Shown: piece by piece, positions 31,806-45,064 of the stretch
Layout: every line of letters begins with the position of its first letter
How positions within the stretch are numbered: the stretch's first letter is position 1
Assembly (NCBI GenBank): GCA_946807835.1
Contig: OX327696.1
Span: 7,142,501-7,206,500 of the forward strand
Source: Ailanthus altissimus
Lineage: Eukaryota; Streptophyta; Magnoliopsida; Sapindales; Simaroubaceae
DNA: 64,000 nt
Direction: 5' to 3'
Translations under genes and position numbers: made by a program
Notes under the pieces: generated by a model
The model's input: the letters and a program-made list of their open reading frames with translations, nothing else
What the model was told of the DNA's origin: nothing
Databases searched by the model: none

Positions 31806-33060
31806 ATAGGGGTCTTTCTTCACATACTTTTTTCATGATAGCTTTAAGATCCCAGTCACCTTATCTTAGGTACTACTTATCCCAAGAATTTGCTTTGTAT
31901 CTCTTTAAGTCTTTCATCTCAAATTTTTTTGACGACTTTCTTTTTAGCTTATTAATTTCTTCCATGCAAGCCTTTGCAATGAGCATGTCATCTATGTACA
32001 ACTTAGAATGATGTAGGAGTTGCCAACTGGCTTGCAATGAGCATGTCATCTATGTACAACTTAGAATGATGTAGGAGTTGCCAACTTTCTTCACACAATA
32101 ACAATGATCTACTTGGTACCTCAAGAAATTATCACACATAAACCCGTTAAACTTCTTATACCATTGATTTAGTACTTATTTTAAATCATACAAGCTCTTT
32201 TAAATTAAGTTTGCATATCATGATGTTTTCTCCTCACTTGAAAGTTATGTGGTTGTTGCATATAAATTTCTTTTTTTTTTCAAGTCGCCATGAAAAAAGG
32301 TCTTCTTTACTTTTAATTGCTCTAGATGTAAGCTTTTTTTTCACCTTTAATCTAAGAATAATTCTAACTATTGTCATTTTCACCACCAGGGAGAAAATTT
32401 AGGTGTAATCAACGTCTTTTTTTTTATTGAAAAACCTTTACGACTAATATTGTTTTGTACTCTTGCGCTATCATATACTTCTTTGACTCGATAAACTCAT
32501 TTTGTTATGTAATATTTTTTTTCTTTAGATAACTTTGTTAGTTGTTATTTCTAATTGGGTAACAATGAATCCTTCTTATCTTTCATAGCTTGGTCTAATT
32601 GGTTGAATCTTTAACCTGCACTATTTCCTCAAAAGTCTCAAAAGTATAGCGTAGAAGAATAGCTCTACGATGGTCTACTAGTTTTGGTGGATCTCATAGA
32701 GATATGTAGCTCTTTCCTTAGAATTATATTCTCTTGATCTTTAGCCTTTTGTAACTCATTTATTAGGAAGTTTTCTAATTGAACAACTTCTGGCTTCATG
32801 ACTTTATAACATGTTCTTACAAATTTTGTACCCAATTTGTCCGAGTACATAAGTTGTTTGTTAAAGACAACATTAGCTTCTGATAATCATCTGATTTTGA
32901 TCATCCCAAAGACAATAACCAAATTTGGTGTCTCTATAGCCAATAAAGAAGCATTCTTTTGAAACTTAAAATCAAGTTTATTTATATCAGCAGAATCATC
33001 AAAGATGTAAAAAACAGAATCAAATACTTTTAAAAAAGAAAGATTTACCTTTTTAAGGTT
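31806..33060 (-). pseudogene. Copia RT relic, minus strand
   Basis: The minus strand reads MLIAKACMEEINKLKRKSS near 31930-31985 and KFEMKDL just after, then upstream VDHCYCVKKVGNSYIIL near 32040-32110, and VCKL..KELV near 32200, matching copia RT (VCKL.KSLYGLKQ, YDHC.YFKK, LYVDDMLIA, FDMKDLG). The linker MKPEVVQLENF lies near 32760. Many stops. It is paralogous to 40740-41100. Confidence 0.75.
31974..32086. repeat. Perfect 55-bp tandem duplication
   Basis: 31974-32028 and 32032-32086 are identical (both begin TTGCAATGAGC and end TTGCCAACT), separated by 3 bases. It lies on the RT catalytic box of the copia relic, duplicating LYVDDMLIA-type codons. Identity suggests a recent event in an otherwise old sequence. 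Confidence 0.9.
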
Positions 33061-33789
33061 CTAAATTTCTTCTAGTATTATACAATTTAATGGTGTTGAA
33101 GTTCCTCAATTAATTAAAAAAAAGTTAATTTTAATTGGGAGAGAGTCTGACTATTGCAACTCAGGATAATACAAACCAAAATGAGCTAAAACATATGGGC
33201 AACACAATTTTCTTGGTATAAATCTCCCAAGATTGAAAATAACATATATTGCAAGGGTCTCATATGACGGAAGATGAATCACAATTTAAAAAATAATAAT
33301 TTATAATAATTAACTTGGAAGTAATATTACTCATGAGTAACTTTAGTAATTTTTTTTTAATATATGAATAATATTATGGCATGTAAATTAGGATCGCAGT
33401 CACGATCCATATAGCAATTTATGTACATTAACTTATAAGAACTAGTATAAACCATTCATTAATTGATGTCGCCCTTTATATTGGATAATTTTAATAGTAT
33501 ATTAAATTTTTTATTATTGTTATTTTTAAAATTTTTTTACATACTTATATTATAAAAAATTTATCTCTCCGTATAAGGCACTGTTGTTTATGAATAAAAT
33601 TATTTTATATAATAAAAACTTATAAATGATACTAAACAGAAAAAAATTTAGTTCACTCCAAAACAATTTTCTGATTACTTCTCTGCTACACCCAAAATGC
33701 TACAGGAAGAAGAAAATTAACAGGCCATTATAGATGTCAAGGAAAATATTAAGTAAAAATGCAAACAAAAAATGTTACTGGAATGAGCT
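33061..33789. other. AT-rich region, nothing recognised
   Basis: Long A and T runs, no motif or ORF that I can support. Confidence 0.4.
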
Positions 33790-36120
33790 TTCTGATTGCA
33801 GCGATTGTCAGTGCAGTCTTGTCGGAAGGTCGATGATATTCTGTTTCACGTGGCCTCGAAATGAACGAGGTGCGTTCATAAACACTATTTAGCGATAGTT
33901 ACGTGGAGATGCCATTGTTCCCGGGCACGTTCTCTCTCAAAACAAATCACATGTTTTAAAGGATAAGGCATTGACGAATGTACTCTGTAGTATAGATTTC
34001 AAGAGCTTTGATTTTATCACGATCGATTTTTTATTACATATTTATAATCTAATTTTAACAATTACATATTTATTTGTGCTATTATAAGATATAGTGGTCC
34101 AAACTCTATATATATCCATCATTGTATAATTTCATGAGTCTAGAAAAAATAAAATGTGCAAACAAAAATATATTATAAAAAATATGTATATTTCTTATCT
34201 AGTTAAGTCTATTATTGACCCGTCAGAAGATTTATATAAGGTGCGATGAGATAATCTTAATATTGGAATCCCTCTTGCTAAAATCATCCATATATAAAAG
34301 TTTAATGCTGTTGTTTGTCATTCTTATGATCACATATAACATCAAATTATGCAGATTTGTGACTTTTTTCCCTTTAGAACGTAGAATTTTCAATGTATTA
34401 TGATAAGCCTTTGCTGTCCATCATCATGAATAGTCAGTTTAAAAAGATTTTATTTTCTTTATTCTTTTTAATTTTCTGTCGGACCGTTTTGAGAATGGCA
34501 CGTTGAAGACTGTAACAAATTTTTTCTTTTCTTTCACATATGTTGATGGACTTGCCAATTTTATTTGTGTTGTGTTCTTGTACTTGTTGTGGGATTAACC
34601 CGGATTTGTTCATATCTTCATGTTTTGTTTACTGTTCTCACTTTCTTTTTTGCCCTTGTTTTTTTAATTTTTATTGCTGACTAATAATTATTATCAATGT
34701 TTGTAGATTGCTGGGTATTAATATTTTAATAAAAAATTTAGTTTTATTTAAATCGTTAACTTTTTTTATATTTTTAAAAAAATGAAATATTTTTATAATT
34801 TAAATATTTTAAAAAAATAAAAAGATTTTATCTTTTTAATTAAATAAAAAATGACAATATAATTAAAATAAAAATATTATTAAAATATAATTCGGCAGTA
34901 TAAATATCCCTAAATCATTGTGCTGAATAAATCATCATGATTAAAATCCATGTCAATTTTATTTTTCGTTTTATTTCTGAGCCCACTATTAAGATTGATG
35001 GGATGTGTGGAGATAAATTTCAGGTTTGAACATTGATTTAGCACCGTCCAACAAATGTGGGTCAATATAAATTGGCTTCTTCTGACAACTTAAAAATTGG
35101 TGTAATCACGCGTTTGGCGGAACCGACACAAGTTCCTTCAACACCACTGTCAAATTATTATTATTATTATTTAGAGAAAAGCAGGGATTCCAATTCAGAA
35201 AATAGAAGCATAAATGTACTATTAGTACTTTGTTTTTTTTAATTAAGTAATAATTAGAACAATTAAAGAAGAGAAATAATTCTCAATTATAAACGGTTTA
35301 AATTGAAAAGACATTTTGTCAAATTAAATAATTTTAAAGCTCATGCTTAAAACAAAATGAGTAAATTTATTGGCAACTCGATTAGTTGAACAATAAAAAT
35401 CACTAAAGGAGAAAGACGAAGAAATTGACATAATGTCAAAAAGAGGTAATTTAAGTTCTGAGACTAAATAGATATCATTATTGATATCTTGAATAATACC
35501 AACTGTATCAAACAACACCTCAATTGCTGAAATACTCAGCAGCCTAGTTAGATGGAGACCATGTAATAATGCCAAAACTTTAAGAATGTCCACGGAAAGG
35601 TTTTACATTTATAGGAATAGACGAAGAAGCTAAGACAGTCTCTGAAGTGTTTCGATGATAAACCAGTATTAGTATTCAACTTTATCAACCCTAATCTAGA
35701 AGCCATCCATAATCTATGTTATAATTTAAGGGTTTATTAATAGTTGCATGAGAAGCCATAGTCTTCCTCCAATAAAACTTATCCCAATTCAGCACATTTG
35801 AAACCACCAACACTTTATGCTCTATAATAAATTAGTTTCTGATGAACCAAAGTCTCTAAAAAAGAATTAATAGCATCTCGAAATCTTCAGCTGACTATTA
35901 GTTCTTTGTTGTTGGGTTGTTAATGTAAATATTAAATATTATTATTTTTAAATATATCTTAATTGATGTATCACCAATTATTAATTACTATGTATTATAT
36001 AATTTTTTTATTTTATTAATATAGTAGTTATACAATACTAATTAAGAATTAATATAATAGATGTCATATTAATCGGATCCAAAATTTATTTTCCAAACAT
36101 ATAAGCACGATTTTATTATT
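33790..36120. repeat. Segmental duplication, left copy (paralogue of 51570-53090)
   Basis: Shared blocks in the same order include ATTGGAATCCCTCTTGCTAA (34261 and 51823), TCATGTTTTGTTTACTGTTC (about 34619 and 52091) and the region around 35060-35140 against 52245-52330. One frame in the last block gives similar peptides in both copies: QYKLASSDNLKIGVITR and QYRLASTNNFDIGAITR. I do not recognise it. The empty sites of small transposons in the other copy are preserved here. Confidence 0.75.
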
Positions 36121-37449
36121 AAGTTTTTACTTGTAGCTCAAACAAAACCGCAAGTGCAGGGGTTAGAAACAAGTAATAAAGTAATAAGTGAGTATCGTTC
36201 TCAAGAGGATTGATCTTTTAAAATTATGCAAATACTATATTATTGTAACTTGGTTTTATCTAAGCTACCTTAGTTGTGAATTTGATTGCAAAAAATAAAG
36301 GAAACTAAACAAGGTTATTGATTTCACTTTATTCTTCCTATGCTCTTCTTATTTAGTAATTTTGTTCAATTAATTAATTAAGGGATCAAGAATAATCTAA
36401 TTACTTCCACTGAGTGTCAAATGAGATAATATACATACATATTTAAGTTGATAATCTTATCTAACTTGTCTACCTATACATTCATTACACAACCATTAAT
36501 TTGATTACCCAAAGATTAATCTCATTATCTCTCCCGAGTGTAAAATAAGATCTTAGGCATAATGTCATGCCCCACATGCAATCATTGAGCAACCCTTGGT
36601 GATTACCCAAGTGCCCTTAGCTTCCCGACTCAATAATAACCAAAGGATATATTTCTAAATTTGATAAATGGATTATTCTCTCCTTAGCATTAATCCACAA
36701 ATCAATAACATAAATAAATTAAACAATAATCCACCAAATCATAAATAAAACTACATCAAACCTTATAATTTAAATTTAGCCATAAATAAATCTAAACATA
36801 ACTAAGTACAAAACCAGTATTATCAAGAAATTCATAAATGCAAATATGCTAATACAAACAAAATCCACAATTAAAAACTTCCAATAAAAAAGAAAAAAGG
36901 AAAAGGAAAAGAGAAAATTGAATATAAAAGTGTCTCCAAGGTTTCACTCCTTCAAGTGTCTTCAACGATCCTAAAAAAACCTTGGAGATATTCTTTCTTC
37001 TCTTCAAATTTGAATTCAAGCCTTTATCTCATGTGTCTTTCATGCCTTCTTTTGATGAGAGTGAGAAAATGGCCCAAAGACTTAATTTATAAGCTTCAAA
37101 CTAAGGTAAAATCTTAAATGGCGTTGCAACGTGGAAGAATGGGACTACAATGCAAAGGTGCTGCTTGCACTAGCACTACAGTGTCAAGACCTACATATTT
37201 TTTGGTTGATACTGTTTATGCGAACAGTACCCCCAATGAATAGCATTGTTCATTTCATTGTTTAATATTGCATTTTGGTCATCTTTTGAAAAGTTTGCAC
37301 AATTTCCTTAGACTTTTACCCCGAAAAGCTCCGTTAACTTGAAATCTATAAAATGACATTAATTACATAAAAAATCATATATTCATATTTAAATTGAGTA
37401 ATTACCAAGTCTAAGAGTTCAAAACAATAGAGAAAAAATACACTCATCA
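36121..37449. repeat. Solo LTR-like element with GCAAGTGCA leader motif
   Basis: It contains CGCAAGTGCAGGGG and TGAGTATCGTTCTC near its left end, phrases widespread in plant LTRs, a GC-rich motif at 37119-37190, and the near-palindrome TACTGTTTATGCGAACAGTA at 37208. Right end CACTCATCA at 37449. Similar to 49175-50538 and to the start of 51114-51500. Confidence 0.65.
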
Positions 37450-40400
37450 GTACCCTTAAGATAGCATAGAATATGAAGACTTGTAACATAATGAGAGGTA
37501 TGAAGAGCGAATATAAACTAACTGATAGTATAAACAATGTAGGCAATGTTTAGATGAGTGACAATAAGATATACTAAATTGCCAACCAATTAACGATAAA
37601 ATGTGGCATCATTGAGAGACGTTTCATTACTGGATCTAAATGTGGCATTAGGTTAAAGGGGTGTAAAAGTAGCCTTAATATTTGTCAAGCCGACTCTTGC
37701 AAGTAGATCTGATAGATATTTAGCCAATGAAAGATAATGTCCAATAAAATTAGAGAGTACTTCAAAATCAAGAAAAACATTATGTGTGCCAAGGGCTTTC
37801 GTTTCAAATTATTGCTGAATAAAATTATTAAGAGCATAAATACCAATAAGATTATCACTTGCGATAATCATGTCATTAACATATATCAGTATATAACATA
37901 AACACGATCTTGTTGGAAGTGTAAGATGATCATATTGATTATATTACATGTAAATTAAATAGAGATAGAAAAAAAAATAACCTTAGAATATTTGATATAA
38001 AGAAATTTCACGAGCTCTAATCTTCCTTTTTTTTATTGTTGAGAGAATTTGTTTTGACTCGAATCTTCTCTATTATTCTCAAAATTCTATCTTTTAAGTG
38101 TGTGGGCACTTAATTCCCTTTTTATGATTACAACTATTTGCTTCCTTTCAAACCATTCCACTTTTATAGAAAAGTAGAAATTAGGTCATAACTTATTGAA
38201 ATCAAAAGAGGCAAACAATTATAATTGTGTTTCCTCTTTTCAACAACTGCACTCATATATAAAATTAAGTGGTAATTTATTTAAATAAAAGAGCCAAAAC
38301 ACTCATAATTGTATTTTGCATAGTCATCATTTTAGGTAAAAGATAAAATGGTGATTTGAGCTCGTAAATGGACTAAAGGCCCATAGGTTTACTAGCTCTA
38401 AATTAAGGATCAAAATTCTAGTCATCTCGTGACCCAAGATTGCACTCTAGTTGGCCCGTGTAATAAATAAATCTAAAATTTAATACAATAACTACTTTAA
38501 TTAAAATTAATCATTTGATCAATAATAGCCACTCTATTAACCTTCTATATGATGTCATAATTAAAGTTAGGCTATTATAAAAATGTCATATCTCTTTAAT
38601 TACTTATTTACCTTTAAGTCACTGAATGGTCTAATGATCATTTTTAATATGTCTATATTTGTATATAATTTTACAAATACATATTATTATTCAATAATTG
38701 ATTTATTGAATACACTACGGCCACAAATTTAAATGATCAAGTACTACAAGCAACTTAGGTGACATCATTTGATAAAGATTCCATATTGTAAGCATATATT
38801 TCTACAATCCATAAAATTGCATCTCTAAATCGTCGAGATTTTGACTATTCAATTGGGTCTCACTCCGTGATAACTCAAAAGAATACAATACATAAATAAA
38901 AATTTATTACTTATTCAGGATTAAGATTAACCAAGCTTATTAAACCTTTGTAAATTAAGATTAGTGACATTTAGTTAACTAGATCAGAATTCACATTAGT
39001 CCAGTTCAATGTATCATATACTAGTTTTTCTACTCAATGTCTCTACTTCAGTAATTAAGGTAAATCATTCACTATAAGAAGTAGAAAAACTACAATCTTT
39101 CATAATGAAATGCCCTTTCATTAATGACTATGAATAATATTTAATTTATAAAAAAACTTGTGGTCTATACTTTCTATATTAGCACCATATGTCTAATATA
39201 TAGATCACATACTTTATAAATATAGGCTCTTCAATGTATGCTCAAGATCTTACATGTTTAACATATCTATCTTAAGAAAAGAAGAGAATTGAGTCATAGG
39301 GATTGAACTGAAGCCCATGTTGTAGAACAATACTACTAAACTTTGCAAACTATGTATGATGATCCTTTTAAGGCCATAAAGCACCATGGAGTTTACATAC
39401 TTTGTTACAGGATATAAATAACTGGGAGAAGGTTTTATATATACTTTTTTTAACAAGATCTGATTAAGAAAAACATTCTTCATATATATCTAGAATAATT
39501 TTCAACCACGAACTACAGCAACAACTAGCAAAGTTTGAACAAAAATAAGTTGGCAACTGGAGCAAAAGTTTCTTTACAATCAATTTCATACTCTTGAGTA
39601 AAGCCTTTTGCAAAAAAGTAAGTTTTATATCTCTCAATGGAACCATCATACTTGGTATTTATCTTATACATTAATTTGCAACCAATTATAGTTTGATAAA
39701 GTGAAAGGGTGATAAAGTCCTAAGTATGTGACTTTTCAACAGCTTGAAAGTCTTCTGTCATTTTACTGCTAACAAACATGATTAAAAGCTAGCTTTAGAA
39801 TAGGATTGAAGCTCGCATATGGAAATAGTAGCTAAAAAATACTAATAATTATGAAATTTAATAGGGATCACTCTTACCCAAGTAGAACGACAGCTGTGGG
39901 GTGCAAAGAAAGAGTCATAGGTGTCTAGGGAAAATCCTTCATATGAGGTAGGTAGCTTAGGAGTATGTATCATATTAGCAAGCTCACATGTATGAAAATA
40001 AAAAGAAGTATCTATTTGTGAATTATAAAAAAATAAATCAATAGTATTATCTGTAAATAATTATTGAAGAGAAAGAGACACAAAAATGAAAGTTTAACAT
40101 AGAAGAAAACACTATATGCTCGAGAAAAATACATGAAGAAAGATACAAATACATATAGATATGGGATCCCAGAACTTATAACTTTTATGTTGTATTTTGT
40201 ACCCCAAGCAGCAATATAAGAGAACGCGTGGCTCGATTTTGGTGTGTTCATTTTTTTAAGCAAAACAATACAAACACAACTAAATACCTTAAGGAGACTA
40301 TTAGCAAATGGGGTTCCAAAGATGCAGATATAACTAAATACCTTGAACATATAAGGCAAAGATAAGGAGAGCACGAAAGATGTCTAAAATATGTGTATAT

Positions 40401-40740
40401 ATTCATTTGGCTCTCCCATTTTGTAAAGATGTGCTGGGTCAAAATCTTTGACAAATAGTACCATGTTCTTGTTGAAGATATAGAAAATCAGAATCTCTAT
40501 ATTCAATTATATTATTAGTATGAAAATCCTTAATTGGACAAGAAAATTATATTTTAACCATCTGAGCAAAATCACGATAAATTTTAATAAGTTCTTATCA
40601 TTATTTCATAAGAAATAATCTTGTTTATTGAAAATCATTAGCAATAAAAATAACAAAACAATTGGATCCTCCTACAATGGCATTGGGAGAGAGACCCTAT
40701 ATATTAAAATATATATGATTAAAAAGAGCATGAGAAATGG
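37450..40740 (-). pseudogene. Copia RNase H (part), RT and integrase relic, minus strand
   Basis: From right to left: integrase tail near 40050-40374 (LLKVFSCVCIVLLKK, SSHAFSYIAAWGTKYN), RT start 39464-39649 (ERYKARL-like RDIKLTFLQKAL, IVKKL), MVLYGLKRIIIHSLQSL near 39360 (ALYGLKQSPRAW), then after an inserted LTR the YVDD-like ILIYVNDMIIASDNLIGI near 37850-37900, FLDFEVLSNFIGHYLSLAKYLSDLL near 37700-37800 and LVGNLVYLIVTHLNIAY near 37540-37600. It ends at the LTR edge at 37449; the missing RNase H end of the same family is found at 48-51 kb. Confidence 0.8.
37911..39245. mobile_element. 1.33-kb solo LTR splitting the copia RT
   Basis: It starts TGTTGGAAGTGTAAGATG and ends near ATGCTCAA, flanked by GATCT at 37906-37910 and 39246-39250. 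The RT frame of the host copia continues across it. It contains no coding region; the start resembles the other copia LTRs here (TGTGTAAGATC). Confidence 0.75.
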
Positions 40741-41110
40741 TATTATACATAAACCCATCAAACTTCTTATACCGATGCCATAGTGCTTGTTTTATAACAT
40801 ACAAGCTCTTTTAAAGTTTGCATATCATACTTTATTTGCCCCTTACTTGAAAGATCTATAGTTGTTTCATGTAAATTTGTTTTTTACAAGTTAAATTTCT
40901 TTTTTCAAATCACCATAAAGAAAAATTTTCTTTACATCTAACTAGTCTTGATGTAAGCCTTTTTTTTGCCTTTAATCTATGAGCAGTTCTAATTTGTTGT
41001 CATCTTTGTTAATAGAGAGAAAATTTAGGTGTAATCAATGTTTTCTTTTAATTGAAAATCTTTTGCCACCAATTGTAATTTGATTAATATATAATAATTG
41101 TGTTTGTTGT
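40741..41110 (-). pseudogene. Second copy of a copia RT fragment
   Basis: Similar to 32140-32430: both carry AAACTTCTTATACC, ACAAGCTCTTTTAA and AGAGAAAATTTAGGTGTAATCAA in order. It is a fragment of the VCKL.KSLYGLKQ region with frames destroyed. Confidence 0.65.
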
Positions 41111-42139
41111 ACATTTTTATGCTTCCATTGTGCACATATATGTATGAGATGTATATTTTGATGATAAATATATAATACCACATACATGCACCTTATATAA
41201 ATCATCACTCAATAAAAAAAAAAACTCCCTGAATTTTACTACTAGCATGGATGCATTGGCCACTTCATAGAGAATGCATAGAGATGAAGTCCACAGGCAA
41301 GAGTAATAACTATAGGGAAGAAGAAGAGAAAGAGTTTGCTTTTGGCATATGGATGAAAGCTGACAGTCCAAGAGAAAGGCAGAAGCCCAAACCAAAAGGA
41401 TAGAGGAATGAGGGAAGGAAGTCACCAGTTGCAGAAGAGGATCGATAGGGTAATCATCCCCCTAGACATCACCACAATGATGAAGAAGTTGATAGCTCAG
41501 AAGAGAGGGGTAGCTATAGTAAGGAGACAAAACCAAAGGGCCTGGATAACAACCAGGTTGAATTCTACTGGAACCTGACTACTAACACGAGTCTAGAGCT
41601 CTACTCAAACCCCAAGGCAAAAGATGGAGTTACCAAGAGCATTAATAAGGGGAAAGTAGCTGAAGCAGTGATGGAAATTGACTTGGAAAGGCTTGAAGCT
41701 TATGGGGAAAGCGGTAAGAAGATTGGTGACAGCCAAATTTTAGGGGGAGATGAAGGAAAAAATCGAGAAATATTAAACACTTGGGGAGTAAAGGAGCCTT
41801 AAAGGTTTTAGTACAGATGGCTCTTAAAGGGGTTATTATGGACTTAAAAAATGTAAAATAGAAGAAAAGGCAAGACAGGAAAGGCTAGAAAGCTTTGGCA
41901 AGGAGCAAGACAGAAAGAAGACCAAGGCTTGACGGGCCCAAGCTTGGCAAAAGAGTGGAACCTGATACTAATATTGAAGTCCAAAGCCTAGAGAGAGAAA
42001 AATGCAAGGTTGATAGTGATAGAATCCCAATGCTAGTTAAAGTAGTTAACAATGAAAGCCAAGAAAGCACCAACGACCTCGACGGTGAATCTGTTCCTGT
42101 GATCTCGGCGATGGCAAGAACTCAGCCCCGCCAAGCATT

Positions 42140-43766
42140 ATGAGGATCTTGAGCTGGAACATCCGAGGTCTGGAGAGTTCTCGGACATTCTGAAGCCTGT
42201 CAAATACTCTCCAAGCCAATAAACCTAACATTGTTTTTCTTTGTGAGACTAAGCTTCTGGAGACTGCAATGAGGAAGGTAGCTTGTCGGCTCAAATTTAA
42301 ATATTGCTTTGATGTAAATAGAGTAAGATTAGAGGGAGGAATTGCACTGTTATGGAACAGTGAAACTAATGTCCAGATCCTATCATATAGTAAATTTCAC
42401 ATTAATGCTATGGTAATAGATAAGGTGTCTAAAGTATGCAGATATACTAGGATATGCGGTTCACCTGAAACAAGTTAGAAGAAGCATACATAGACCTTGA
42501 TGAAGAGGCTGGCTAACATGTCTAGTCTCCCTTAGCTCTGTAATGGAGACTTCAATGAAGTAATGGAGATGGGGGAAAAATGTGAGGGCCACCGAGAGAT
42601 GCTAAGGCCACAAAAGACTTTAGAGAAGCTATCAGAGTATGTCAATTCCAAGATATGGGATGGGTGGATTTTTCCTTCACATTGTCCAACAAGAGATATG
42701 GTGGTAATCTAATTGAGGAAATGATTGATAGATTTCTATGTACTGAAAGTTGGAGCAAGTTGTATAAAGAGTCCTAGTGCATCATCTCACTGCAATAGGT
42801 TCTAACCACTGCCCTCTCCTACTTGAATCTACTGTGTTGGAGAAATGAGGTAGAAGTAAAGGGAGAGTGAAGTCTAGATTCCACTATGAGGACTATTGGA
42901 ACACTCATGATGAGTGTAAAGAAATGGTGAGACTTTACTGGGAATCCAATAGAACAGAAAATGAAAATGCAGTTGCCAATTTTATTAATAGTTTGGAGAA
43001 AGTGAAAGACTGGCTCAAAAGGTGGAGCAGGAAAGCATTTGGGGGCAGGACAAGAAAGTTGGAACAGTTTAAAACTCAACTAAACCAGTGCAAAGTAGAT
43101 CACTAGCAATATGGGAATTATAATGAAATCAGAAAACTAGAAAAGAAAATTGATCACTTACTATTAGAAGAAGAAATGTCTAACTTTAATTAGAAAATGC
43201 ATTACTATTTCTTCTTTTTCTGTATTGATTAATAGAGAAATTAAAGGGCTTATTAAGCCATAAAAAGCTTTAAGGAAGGGCTGCCCTTTCTCCCCTCACT
43301 TGTTCTTAATTGATGTAGAGGCCTTATCTGCTCTCATACATAAAGCTAAAGCTTAAAAGTATATCCAATTGATCAAATTCAGTAACACAATTACAGTCTT
43401 TCACTTGTTATATGTAGATGACAGCTTTATTTGTATACAAGCTTCAAATGACGGATGTAAGAACCTAAAGTAGATCTTTGACAAATACTCCAAAGCTTCA
43501 GGCTAAGTTTTCAACTATGGAAAATCATTCCTTTTCTACAGTATCAATATCTCCCAAACTCATGCTCAAGAAATTCAAAATATATTTCAGTTGAGGAAGG
43601 TGTCACTTCATGAGAAGTACCTTGGTCTACCTTTAATGATGGGCAAGAATAAAAGGAGCTTCTTTAATGATGTTAAGCTAAAGATTTCAAATAGAGTGAA
43701 GCAATGGAATGAGAAGTTGTTCTCTATAAAATGAAGGAAATAGTAGTGAAGGCAGTGGCATAGATT
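42140..43766 (+). pseudogene. LINE ORF2: endonuclease and part of RT
   Basis: Endonuclease blocks: MRILSWNIRGLESSRTF (42140), NIVFLCETKL (catalytic Glu), GGIALLWNSETNVQILSYSK (42319-42378) and CNGDFNEVMEMGEK (about 42540-42580). Then the linker FHYEDYWNTHDECKEMV, and RT pieces GCPFSPHLFLIDVEALSALI (43279-43338), YVDDSFI (43411-43431, the catalytic box) and LHEKYLGLPLMMGKNKRSFF (43607-43666). Stops and shifts make it inactive. The text stops at the copia insertion. Confidence 0.88.
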
Positions 43767-43771
43767 GTTCC

Positions 43772-45033
43772 TATTGTGTAAGATCTTATACATGTAAGTG
43801 TATGCATGCGTTATTATATCTATTGCCTATTATACATATCATATACGAATTTAAACGCTGCAGAAGCGTGAAATATATAATAAATAAAATAAATAAATAT
43901 ATTAATTACATTAATATATTAGAAAGATTGAGAACTCACCTTAATGTGTAACGTTATACACGTATTTTCTTGAAGTTCGCATGGAGACCAACTTATGTGT
44001 AGTTCTAGTCATCAACTCGATAGGCTTGGTGAGTTAGAACAATAGCCCGATATACAATACGGAATTAATTCTTAATCCGAAAAATAGTTGGTGTGTATTT
44101 TTATATCATTTTCTTAAAAGAGTAAAAAATAAAGAATTTAAAGCAATCTACCATTGTTTCAATTGGAAGCATAAAGGAAAATAAAACAATTTCATTTTTT
44201 TAATTTTTCTTTTCTTTTATTTCTTTTTCTTTCTCTATTTCTCTTCTTTTGCTCTCAGCCAACACACACTCACACACCTTCACACTTTCTCTCTCTCATT
44301 ATATTTATATATAATAAAATATTAATATAATATAAATAATAATAATAATAATATAATGGGTGCCAACTATTTGGCTCTAATACCATAATTGTGTGGGATC
44401 TTATACATGTGGGTGTATGTATGTGCTATTATGTCTATTGCCTATTATGGGTATCATAAACGAATTTAAACGCTGTGGAAACGTGAAATATACAATAAGC
44501 ACAATAACTAATTATATTAACCACATTAATATATTAGAAAGGTTGAGAACTCACCTTAACATATAACATTCTACATGTATTTTTCTGGAGTCCGCATGGA
44601 GACCAACTCGTGTGCAGTTCTAGTCACCAACTCGGTAGGCTTGATAAGCTAGAACAGCAGACCGATATATAGCATGAGATTAACTCTTAATTTCAAAAAT
44701 GACCGATGTGTATTTTATATTATTTTCTCTAAGAGGATAAGAAATGGAGAATTTGAAACAATCTACCATTGCTTCAATTGAAAACATAGAGAAAAATGAA
44801 ACAATTTCATTTTCTCTATTCTTTTTTCTTTCTTTTTTTCTTCCTTTCTTCTTCTTTCTCCATTACTCCTCTTTCCCTTGACCAAAATGGCCAACACACA
44901 CCTTCACACTCTCTCTCTCTCTCTTTGTCTCTCTTTATATTTATATATATATATAAAATAAAATATTAATATAATATATTATATAATATAAATAATAATA
45001 ATATAATGGGTGCCAACTATTTGGCACCTAAAT

Positions 45034-45064
<31 letters not shown>

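Noticed and set aside
31353..31836. Overlapping ORFs on both strands at the GC-rich tract
   Set aside because: The GC-rich repeat lacks stop codons in several frames, and the minus frame merely joins a copia RT remnant to the inserted repeat.
41117..41425. Minus-strand ORF at the start of the LINE
   Set aside because: It overlaps the antisense of LINE ORF1 and has no motif.
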